Both the position numbers and the translations under genes were made by a program. The notes under the pieces were generated by a model. The model searched no databases. It saw nothing but the letters and a program-made list of their open reading frames with translations, and was not told the DNA's origin. Shown here in pieces: positions 38,047 to 45,282 of a DNA stretch of 64,000 bases; positions within the stretch are counted from its first letter, which is position 1, and every line of letters starts with the position of its first letter. Source of the stretch: Mariniphaga sp. (GTDB lineage Bacteria > Bacteroidota > Bacteroidia > Bacteroidales > Prolixibacteraceae); NCBI GenBank assembly GCA_025355585.1, contig JANXZJ010000086.1, positions 1-64,000 of the forward strand. Reading direction: 5' to 3'.

Positions 38047-39429
38047 CTATTTCGCCTCGAAGATGGCGCCGTTCGTTTTCACATCTTTTGAATAAAACTG
38101 AATAGCACTGTCGTTCATTTTCGGGAAATGCTTTTTCAGTAACTCAATCATTTCAGCACCGGCCAGCATTACCGGTCCATAGCCGTGTGCAGCAAAAACG
38201 TTGATTGGCCTGTAATAGTAAAATGCCGGGTCGAATCCCATTCCTGTGCCAACGCAAGTACCTTCAACCTGTCCTTTTTCGGTTACTTTCGATGCTACTG
38301 CATTCCAGGCCAGGCAAACCATTGGTCCATAAACCTGTTCATCGATGTAACCCCGGTTAATGGCGCGGGCAATGGCGTAGGTATAGATTGCAGTGGCTGA
38401 AGTTTCGAGATATGAATCGTTTTTGTCGATCAACTGGTGCCAGAAACCTTGCGGTGACTGGTAATTGGCCAAACCTCGAATGTGATGTTTCAACAGATCG
38501 AGTACCTGATCGCGACCGGCATAACCGGCAGGTAAAACCTCAAGCAGTTCAACCATGGTCATCACACCCCATCCGTTGGCACGCGCCCAATGAAACTGCG
38601 GATGTTCAGGCATTTCCTGAATCCAGCCATGCATAAACAAACCTTTGTCGAAATTGAACATCCGTTTTGAGAATTGCAGAACTTGTTTAACGGCATCGTC
38701 GTAATATTTGGTTTGGCCAGTATACTTGCCCATTTGAGCCAATGCAGGAACGCTCATAAACAGGTCATCCAACCAAAGTGAGTTGGGCAGAGGACGGTTG
38801 CGTGACAGTGTTCCGTCGTTGAAACGTTGCTGTTTGTTGCTGATGAAGTCGATAAAGTTATCGATCATGGGATTCAGGTCGGTATTGATTTTTGCCTGTT
38901 CAGCCTTAATCATAGCGGTGCACATTGCTCCTGCATCGTCGAGTGCATGTGGATGGTTGACTGAATACATGGCGTCTCTGGCCTCCGGATTTTGTTGTTC
39001 CAGTTTCAGAAATGACGGGCGAATTTCAGCCAAAAATTTCATCCTTTTAAATGTATAATCGGCATACTTTTTATCTCCGGTAACTTCTGAAGCAAGCAAC
39101 ATGCCGGCATATGTAACACCCCACTCGTAACTGATCAACCTGAAATCGCCCTGTTTAAATTTTGTCTTTGCGTTTACTTTGGTATAGTCAAATAATTCTG
39201 ATCCGGAAGCATCCGTCAATTGGGTCGGAGTTGTAGCTTCAAGGTAGTTGTAAACGCGATCGAGTACCTTTGTAATTTCGGCTGTGGTCGGCACATTGTA
39301 AGGAGTTTCGTAGTTTGGCTGCATCAGATGTAACGGTGTAGTTGCATCGTTTTGTTGTTTTGCGGGCTGGTTTTGCGAGAATGCAACAACCGGAAGCAGT
39401 ATCAGAACTGCAAGAATATTCTTGATCAT
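38047..39429 (-). CDS. GH88/GH105 unsaturated glucuronyl/rhamnogalacturonyl hydrolase
   Basis: The 460-residue protein (ATG 39429, signal peptide ending near AFSQ) fits the (alpha/alpha)6-barrel family PF07470, GH88/GH105. These enzymes hydrolyse unsaturated uronic acid ends made by polysaccharide lyases, by hydrating the double bond. Motifs include ALDDAGAM (catalytic Asp region) and HWARANGWGVMTMVELL. With the lyase remnant and GH106 genes nearby it suggests use of pectic rhamnogalacturonan. It follows a truncated sigma factor gene on the same strand. Confidence 0.85.
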   Translation of the reverse strand: MIKNILAVLILLPVVAFSQNQPAKQQNDATTPLHLMQPNYETPYNVPTTAEITKVLDRVYNYLEATTPTQLTDASGSELFDYTKVNAKTKFKQGDFRLISYEWGVTYAGMLLASEVTGDKKYADYTFKRMKFLAEIRPSFLKLEQQNPEARDAMYSVNHPHALDDAGAMCTAMIKAEQAKINTDLNPMIDNFIDFISNKQQRFNDGTLSRNRPLPNSLWLDDLFMSVPALAQMGKYTGQTKYYDDAVKQVLQFSKRMFNFDKGLFMHGWIQEMPEHPQFHWARANGWGVMTMVELLEVLPAGYAGRDQVLDLLKHHIRGLANYQSPQGFWHQLIDKNDSYLETSATAIYTYAIARAINRGYIDEQVYGPMVCLAWNAVASKVTEKGQVEGTCVGTGMGFDPAFYYYRPINVFAAHGYGPVMLAGAEMIELLKKHFPKMNDSAIQFYSKDVKTNGAIFEAK

Positions 39430-39464
39430 TGTTTTATGGTTTTGTTTGGAAATTATTGACAAAC

Positions 39465-39848
39465 CTACGGATAAAAGATTTGATTTTCTGAAGCGTAAAG
39501 CATAAAAAAATATGGAGGCACATAGCGCCTCCTCTCTTTCTTTATTAAGGATTTTTCACCGGATTGATAATAACTTGCCTCTGTCTCTTTTAATTGATGC
39601 GCAGCATGTTGCTCAAATTTCCTTACGATTTTTTGATGTCTGATGTAGTTAAAGCAGTTATTTTTCGTCGGGGTAAAAAGATAAGCCTTGGTTTGATCAT
39701 CAATTTTAAGAGGCTGTCCGTGTTCCCATGCCGACAAAAAAACATCCTGCACCAAATCAAGCGCTTCACTCTCATCCTCAATAAATTTCAAGGTATAAAG
39801 GAAAAGCGGATGATGGTATTTAAGGAATATACGATCGAAGTCAGTCAT
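39465..39848 (-). pseudogene. Truncated ECF sigma-70 factor
   Basis: The ORF from ATG 39848 codes for sigma region 2 (RIFLKYHHPLFLYTLKFIED, then SEALDLVQDVFLSAWE) and the linker up to GEKSLIKKE. The region 4 helix-turn-helix that recognises the -35 element, normally about 60 further residues, is absent. The last 20-odd residues are encoded by a hairpin and T tract that look like a terminator, so the gene was cut short. ECF factors in Bacteroidota often regulate carbohydrate loci with an anti-sigma partner; none is present here. Confidence 0.75.
39503..39532 (-). terminator. Intrinsic terminator inside the sigma remnant
   Basis: GGAGGC (39514-39519) and GCCTCC (39527-39532) form a 6-base GC-rich stem with a 7-base loop. 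On the minus strand it is followed by ATATTTTTTTATG. It ends the leftward transcript of the sigma remnant just ahead of the GH88/GH105 gene. Confidence 0.75.
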
Positions 39849-39984
39849 CAATTAGCCAATATTCATTAGAATATAGCAAATACAAAAGAAATTTGTTCAG
39901 TCAATGCACATCTAAAATAAGGCAGACGCTACCAAGTTTTCACTTTGATCTCTTAAATACTTTAGACTTGATTTGGATGCAAAC

Positions 39985-40020
39985 AAAAAAGAGTCACAAA
40001 TTTAATATTTGCAACTCTTT
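39985..40020 (-). terminator. Terminator of the tRNA-Gln transcript
   Basis: On the minus strand AAAGAGT-TG-CAAAT pairs with ATTTG-TG-ACTCTTT across a 5-base loop and runs into TTTTTTG. It lies 10 bases past the second tRNA and fits a rho-independent stop. Confidence 0.8.
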
Positions 40021-40029
40021 GATTTACTG

Positions 40030-40102
40030 TTGTCCTGTTAGGTCTCGAACCTAAACTCTTCTGATCCAGAAACAGACGTGTTGCCAATTACACCACAGGA
40101 CA
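40030..40102 (-). tRNA. tRNA-Gln (CTG anticodon)
   Basis: The acceptor stem TGTCCTG / CAGGACA is perfect, with an A discriminator base; the D arm and the T arm (TTTAGGTTCGAGACCTAA) are normal. The anticodon loop TTCTGGA gives CTG, reading CAG. One unusual point is a T-T mismatch at the loop-closing pair of the anticodon stem (TCTGT / TCAGA). CCA is not encoded. It is the second gene in the two-tRNA transcript. Confidence 0.9.
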
Positions 40103-40111
40103 GTTTTATGG

Positions 40112-40184
40112 TTGACCCGTCAAGGCTCGAACTTGAACTCTTCTGGACCAAAACCAGACGTGTTGCCAATTACACCACGGGTCA
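40112..40184 (-). tRNA. tRNA-Gln (TTG anticodon)
   Basis: Acceptor stem TGACCCG / CGGGTCA, anticodon stem TCTGG / CCAGA and T arm are paired, with an A discriminator. The loop TTTTGGT gives anticodon TTG, reading CAA (and CAG by wobble). It differs from the CTG copy mainly in the acceptor and anticodon stem. The promoter lies 32 bases upstream on the minus strand, and nine bases separate the two tRNAs. Confidence 0.92.
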
Positions 40185-40215
40185 ATCAATAATGTCTTAT
40201 TATTTAAGACGGCTG

Positions 40216-40245
40216 CAAAAGTACGAAGTTTTTTTTTCCTACAAA
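40216..40245 (-). promoter_or_regulatory. Promoter of the tRNA-Gln pair
   Basis: On the minus strand TTTG (40245-40242) is followed after 18 bases by TACTTTTG (40223-40216), a good match to the Bacteroidota consensus. Confidence 0.7.
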
Positions 40246-40733
40246 CTGATATGGGCATAAAAATGGAATCAATCGGTTTATTTGTTGATTTGTCAGTAAT
40301 TACTCGATCTGAATTTTTGAAATTTAACTTCAAACAGATAAAAATCAAGCTCGTATGTATTCTGTGTTGATTGTCTTAATTTTGAGATTTTGGCTGATAA
40401 AGTGTAAAATACCTATTAAGTTCAGTAAAGTTGGTTATTTGATTCGAATTGTTGAGCTGGTTACACATTGAACAGATGCGAATCTAATGCCGTTTTGGGT
40501 CAGAAATTGTATTGGTGGTATTTATTTGCGAATCGCTTAATCATTTTATTTAGTGCTGACAATTAAAATTGATCCGAATTAGTGTGATTAAGGAATCAAA
40601 AGTTAATTTTATGAAATGTTCATCATTTAATTCGAGGTGGAGATAAAGATTATTAATATCTTCGCAAAAATTTTGGTTTTCTGTGAAGATCAAAAAAGGT
40701 TCTGAAAATTAAAGAAATACATAGATTCTAAAT
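40246..40733. other. Intergenic stretch with no gene
   Basis: This 488-base AT-rich spacer separates the leftward tRNA operon from the rightward DUF2723 gene. No frame or RNA gene is evident. A TATCTTCG box at 40657-40664, close to TANNTTTG, may be the -7 element for the DUF2723 gene; its -33 partner is unclear. Confidence 0.5.
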
Positions 40734-43700
40734 ATGGAAACAAAAGGGTATAAGTTTTACAACACTGTCGTGGGCTGGTTCATATTTCTTATTGCAGCTG
40801 TTGTGTATCTGATGACGATTGAGCCAACTGCCAGTTTCTGGGATTGTGGCGAATTCATTACTACTGCTTTTACCCTTCAGGTGGGACACCCACCCGGCGC
40901 ACCGCTTTTCATGATCATGGGACGTATCTTCACCATGTTTGCCGGTAATACTGCACAAGTTCCCGTTATGGTGAATATTATGTCGGCGTTCGCCAGTGCA
41001 TTTACAATCGTTTTCCTGTTTTGGACCATTACCCATATGGCGCGCAAGATCACGTTATCCAATGAATCGGAACTTACTTTACCGCAAATGATTGCCGTTT
41101 TAGGAGCTGGAGCCGTTGGTGCGCTGGCTTATACATTTTCTGACACATTCTGGTTTTCGGCTGTTGAAGGAGAAGTTTACGGAACATCGTCGATGTTTAC
41201 GGCGCTTGTTTTCTGGTGTATCCTGAAATGGGAAAATGAAGCAGATGAGAAATTTGCGAATCGTTGGATTGTATTGATCTGCTATTTGATCGGGCTTTCA
41301 ATTGGCGTTCACTTGCTGAATTTACTGGCAATACCTGCAATTGTGCTGGTCTATTATTTCAGGAAGTATAACACCACAAGGAATGGTATAATTATCTCTT
41401 TGGTAATTTCAATGTTCCTGGTGGCGCTCGTAATGTTTGTGCTTATTCCGGGGATCGTCATTGTGGCGCAATGGTTTGAGCTGCTTTTTGTAAACGGATT
41501 AGGTACACCATATAATACAGGAGTCATTATCTATTTTTTATTGCTTGTCTCCGGAATTGTTTGGGGATTAAAATACACCGCGCAAAACAATAAAGTACTG
41601 GTTCATACCGTATTACTGGGATTTACTGTATTGGTAATCGGTTATTCTTCCTACGCTATGATTGTGATTCGTTCTTCGGCCAATACGCCAATGGATCAGA
41701 ATAACCCGGATAATGCCTTCTCATTGCTTTCTTATCTGAACCGCGAGCAATATGGCAGCAAACCACTGTTTTATGGACAATATTATAATGCTCCGCTGAA
41801 TAATGAGAACCCTTACAAAAAAGGGGGTCCTAATTATATTGAGCGAAATGGTCGATATGAAATTGCTGACTACAAACAGTCGGCAAATTATGACGATCGG
41901 TTTAATACCATTTTCCCACGAATGTTTAGTTCAAGTCCCGAACACATCAAAGAGTATCAGATTTGGGCAAATGTAAAGGGTACTCCAATCCAGGTTACGA
42001 ACAGGGAAGGGGAGCAGGAAAGGTTGATCAAGCCTACCTTTTCCGAAAATCTGACTTTCTTCTTTTCTTACCAGATTAACTGGATGTATTGGCGCTATTT
42101 CATGTGGAATTTTTCAGGACGTCAAAATGATATTCAGGGGAACGGTGACATCATTAACGGAAACTGGATTACAGGATTTAACTTTCTGGATTCAATTCGG
42201 TTAGGTGATCAGGATCACCTTCCTACAGCATTGGCGAATAACAGGGGCAAGAATAAGTATTACATGCTGCCATTGATACTTGGATTATTGGGCCTGTTTT
42301 TTCAATTCAATGCAGGTAATAAAGGGAAGAAAGACTTTTGGGTGGTAATGACGCTGTTTATCATGACGGGCCTCGCTATATTGGTCTATCTGAATCAGGA
42401 GCCGCTACAACCCCGGGAACGTGACTATGCTTATGCCGGATCTTTTTATGCTTTTGCCATTTGGATAGGTTTTGGCGTACTGGCTTTGTACGAGATGTTT
42501 AAGAAAGTCTCACCAGCCAAAATGAGTGCCATAGCAGCAACAACTATTTCGCTCATTGCTGTTCCCTGCCTGATGGCGAATCAGAACTGGGATGATCATG
42601 ACCGGTCAAACCGATACACCGCGCGTGATTTCGGTAGTAATTACCTGCAGTCGTGTGCACCAAATGCGATCATTTTTACAAATGGAGATAATGATACTTT
42701 CCCATTGTGGTATGCCCAGATGGTGGAAGGAATCAGGACAGATGTTCGTGTTTGTAATTTAAGCTATTTTCAGACAGATTGGTATGTTGATCAGATGCGA
42801 AGCAAAGCATATGAATCTGATCCGTTACCTATCAAATTTGAGCACAACCAATATGTCCAGGGGACACGTGATGTTATTTACATCCTGGATCAGATCAAGC
42901 GACCTGTGAATCTTAAAGAGGCCATTGATTTTGTCCGTTCAGAAGATCCTGGAACCAAATTACAACAGGCAGACAATGCCTCCTTCTTCCCGTCGCGACA
43001 ATTGGTATATCCTGTTGACAAGGCAGCTGTTCTTGCCAATAATGTTGTTGATCCGAAAAAGGCTGATAGTATTGTTTCTCAGATGAATATTAATCTTAGC
43101 GGGAATTATCTCACCAAAGATGAGTTAATGATTCTGGATATTATTGCCAACAATAACTGGAAACGACCTATTTACTTTGCGATCACTGTAGGCAAAGATA
43201 AATACCTGAATTTGCAGGATTATTTCCAGACTGAGGGTTTTGCCTACCGCCTTGTTCCAATTAAAACTCCGGCGACAAACTATCAATTTGGAAGTATACG
43301 CACCGATGTGATGTACGATAATATTATCAATAAATTCAAGTGGGGTAATATGAACGATCCCAAAGTTTACCTTGATGAGAACAATACGCGAATGGCAATT
43401 AACGTACGCAGCAGTTTTGTTAGACTGGCAGATGGTTTGCTGGAGCAAGGGAAACGCGATTCCGCGATTGCCGTACTGGATCGTTGCAATGAATTGGTTC
43501 CAAATGAAAAAGTGCCTTATAACTATTATAATTTGTTGATGGTGAAATCATATTACATGGCTTCACGTAATTTGAAAAACCTCAAGCTCGACAGTTTGGC
43601 CTTAGAAGTAAACGTTTACCCTGCAGCGGCCAAGAAGGCGAACGAAGTGGTGCAAAAAATGGCCAATAATGCTGAAGAAGAGTTGAATTACTATTTTAGA

Positions 43701-43886
43701 CTCAAACCACAATTCCGCGCGTTGGTTCAGGATGATCTTCAACGAGCTTTTTATATGATGCAGGAATTGAGCAGCATCTCCGGCCAGTTCGGTGAAAAGG
43801 CTTTGAGTGATGATGTCGCAAGGCGTCTGAACAATATTGTAAAGGTATACCAGCCTGAATTGGCTGCTCCGGAATCGAAAAAATAA
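40734..43886 (+). CDS. DUF2723 / GT117-like membrane protein
   Basis: This 1050-residue inner-membrane protein belongs to the DUF2723 family (PF11028, glycosyltransferase family 117 by recent naming), related to GT-C type protein O-mannosyltransferases. The start is typical: YKFYNTVVGWFIFLIAAVVY, then EPTASFWDCGEFITTAF, with the DCGEF acidic motif near residue 43. About a dozen membrane segments lie in the first 600 residues, and a soluble C-terminal part of about 400 residues carries helical repeats. It may glycosylate exported proteins with lipid-linked sugars; direct evidence is lacking. Confidence 0.87.
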   Translation: METKGYKFYNTVVGWFIFLIAAVVYLMTIEPTASFWDCGEFITTAFTLQVGHPPGAPLFMIMGRIFTMFAGNTAQVPVMVNIMSAFASAFTIVFLFWTITHMARKITLSNESELTLPQMIAVLGAGAVGALAYTFSDTFWFSAVEGEVYGTSSMFTALVFWCILKWENEADEKFANRWIVLICYLIGLSIGVHLLNLLAIPAIVLVYYFRKYNTTRNGIIISLVISMFLVALVMFVLIPGIVIVAQWFELLFVNGLGTPYNTGVIIYFLLLVSGIVWGLKYTAQNNKVLVHTVLLGFTVLVIGYSSYAMIVIRSSANTPMDQNNPDNAFSLLSYLNREQYGSKPLFYGQYYNAPLNNENPYKKGGPNYIERNGRYEIADYKQSANYDDRFNTIFPRMFSSSPEHIKEYQIWANVKGTPIQVTNREGEQERLIKPTFSENLTFFFSYQINWMYWRYFMWNFSGRQNDIQGNGDIINGNWITGFNFLDSIRLGDQDHLPTALANNRGKNKYYMLPLILGLLGLFFQFNAGNKGKKDFWVVMTLFIMTGLAILVYLNQEPLQPRERDYAYAGSFYAFAIWIGFGVLALYEMFKKVSPAKMSAIAATTISLIAVPCLMANQNWDDHDRSNRYTARDFGSNYLQSCAPNAIIFTNGDNDTFPLWYAQMVEGIRTDVRVCNLSYFQTDWYVDQMRSKAYESDPLPIKFEHNQYVQGTRDVIYILDQIKRPVNLKEAIDFVRSEDPGTKLQQADNASFFPSRQLVYPVDKAAVLANNVVDPKKADSIVSQMNINLSGNYLTKDELMILDIIANNNWKRPIYFAITVGKDKYLNLQDYFQTEGFAYRLVPIKTPATNYQFGSIRTDVMYDNIINKFKWGNMNDPKVYLDENNTRMAINVRSSFVRLADGLLEQGKRDSAIAVLDRCNELVPNEKVPYNYYNLLMVKSYYMASRNLKNLKLDSLALEVNVYPAAAKKANEVVQKMANNAEEELNYYFRLKPQFRALVQDDLQRAFYMMQELSSISGQFGEKALSDDVARRLNNIVKVYQPELAAPESKK

Positions 43887-43890
43887 ATTA

Positions 43891-43922
43891 TTTGTTGATT
43901 CTGAATAGATTATTTACTTTTG
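43891..43922 (+). promoter_or_regulatory. Promoter of the deacetylase gene
   Basis: TTTG (43891-43894), 20 bases, then TACTTTTG (43915-43922). It lies directly after the DUF2723 stop, so the deacetylase gene is probably transcribed on its own. Confidence 0.75.
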
Positions 43923-43964
43923 CATCCGATTTATATAAATTTGGTTTGATAGATAACGATAAGA

Positions 43965-44675
43965 ATGAGATTTAAACTTCAGGTTCATCTGCCGCAATAT
44001 ATAACAAAATGGTTTCCGCTTGCAGTATGGAGGATGCCCGACGATACGAAGACGTTATACCTGACTTTCGATGATGGTCCTATACCTGAAGTAACACCAT
44101 GGGTTTTGGATTTATTGCGCAGTTATAATATCAAAGCGACTTTTTTTGCGGTAGGTGAGAATGTTTTTCATAATCCCGAAATCTTTGAGCAAATCATCGA
44201 CGAGGGACATGCTGTTGGAAATCACACCTATCACCATCTTCAAGGACTTAAATCGGACAATCGCACTTATTACAAGGATATCGTTCATGCCAATAAACTA
44301 ATCGGATCAAATCTTTTTCGTCCGCCGCATGGCTGGCTGAAAAGAGCTCAATATCGTTACCTGTCAGGTAAGTACAAAATCGTTATGTGGGACGTTATCT
44401 CATGCGATTACAACCAGAACATAACAAAAGAAGAGGTGCTGCAAAATGTACTTGATTTTGCGAGAGCCGGAAGCATCATCACTTTTCATGATTCTAAGAA
44501 GGCAGCCAGTCACCTGTATTGGGTTCTTCCCCGTGCTATAGCTGCATTGAAGGCCGAGGGTTATGAATTCAGTAAAATCGAATTCCCAAAAGTGCGTCGT
44601 CTTTTCTATTCTCCTGCATTACAACGTATTCGCCGCTTAAGAAACAACATCAGGCAATTGAGCCTTTGGGCTTAA
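43965..44675 (+). CDS. NodB-type polysaccharide deacetylase
   Basis: The 236-residue protein has a NodB homology domain (PF01522). The motif TFDDGP is at 34-39 with catalytic and metal aspartates D36 and D37, the metal histidines H87 and H91 are in GNHTYHH, and RPPHGW and ITFHDS are motifs 3 and 5. Such enzymes deacetylate peptidoglycan or other GlcNAc polymers. No signal peptide is clear, so the protein may be cytoplasmic or the start mis-set. The substrate is unknown. Confidence 0.87.
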   Translation: MRFKLQVHLPQYITKWFPLAVWRMPDDTKTLYLTFDDGPIPEVTPWVLDLLRSYNIKATFFAVGENVFHNPEIFEQIIDEGHAVGNHTYHHLQGLKSDNRTYYKDIVHANKLIGSNLFRPPHGWLKRAQYRYLSGKYKIVMWDVISCDYNQNITKEEVLQNVLDFARAGSIITFHDSKKAASHLYWVLPRAIAALKAEGYEFSKIEFPKVRRLFYSPALQRIRRLRNNIRQLSLWA

Positions 44676-44742
44676 AATCACAATACTGTATTTTATCAAA
44701 GATTCTTTCTGCAAACCAGGGAGAATTTTTTGTTTGGAATTT

Positions 44743-44770
44743 TATAGTTAGATTATTCTAACTATATTTG
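44743..44770 (+). promoter_or_regulatory. Palindromic operator over the marR promoter
   Basis: TATAGTTAGA (44743-44752) and TCTAACTATA (44757-44766) form a perfect 10-base inverted repeat with a 4-base spacer. The right arm runs into TATATTTG (44763-44770), a TANNTTTG -7 box. A TTTG at 44733-44736 is 26 bases upstream, wider than usual. The position suggests autorepression by the MarR protein. Confidence 0.7.
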
Positions 44771-44838
44771 CGACTTAAACCATCTGTTTTACAAGTGATA
44801 TTCAGCCATTTATAATCAGATATTAAATATGAATATTA

Positions 44839-45240
44839 TTGGAAGAGATTATTGCAAAGTTGTCGGCCTACATGGCCCGTATGGAGGAAGAAGCCAAAGA
44901 ACAATATAGTTTCAAAGAGCTCACGCTTACTCAAATGCATTACCTCGAGATGATCAGTGAACTTGAGAATCCGAATCTGACAGAATTGGCTGTGGCGATG
45001 AAACTGACGAAACCAACCATTACTGTATTGGTTGATAAGCTGATTGAAAAAGAATTAATTTACAAAGTCCAATCGGATGCCGACAGACGCAGTACACATC
45101 TTCACCTGACAGAAAGAGGAAAACTAATCAACCAGATGCACGAATATGCCCATCGCAGGATTGTTGAGCAGATTGAGAAAAAAATAGATGCAGGTGAAAT
45201 GGCGCAACTGATGGCACTGCTTGAAAAAATCGTGAAGTAA
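44839..45240 (+). CDS. MarR family transcriptional regulator
   Basis: The 133-residue protein has the winged helix of the MarR family: LTQMHYLEMISELENPNLTELA, the recognition helix KLTKPTITVLVDKLIEK, and the wing with SDADRRSTHLHLTERG. The frame opens after a TGA, so the start is taken as the TTG at 44839. An ATG at 44829 lies out of frame; the next in-frame ATG (44872) is ten codons later. The gene sits under a perfect palindrome and precedes a P-type ATPase by 42 bases, so it may control that pump in response to an ion or small molecule. Confidence 0.85.
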   Translation: MEEIIAKLSAYMARMEEEAKEQYSFKELTLTQMHYLEMISELENPNLTELAVAMKLTKPTITVLVDKLIEKELIYKVQSDADRRSTHLHLTERGKLINQMHEYAHRRIVEQIEKKIDAGEMAQLMALLEKIVK

Positions 45241-45282
45241 TTTTATTATAATTAGATAGATCAAACAAATAGTTTTATATCA

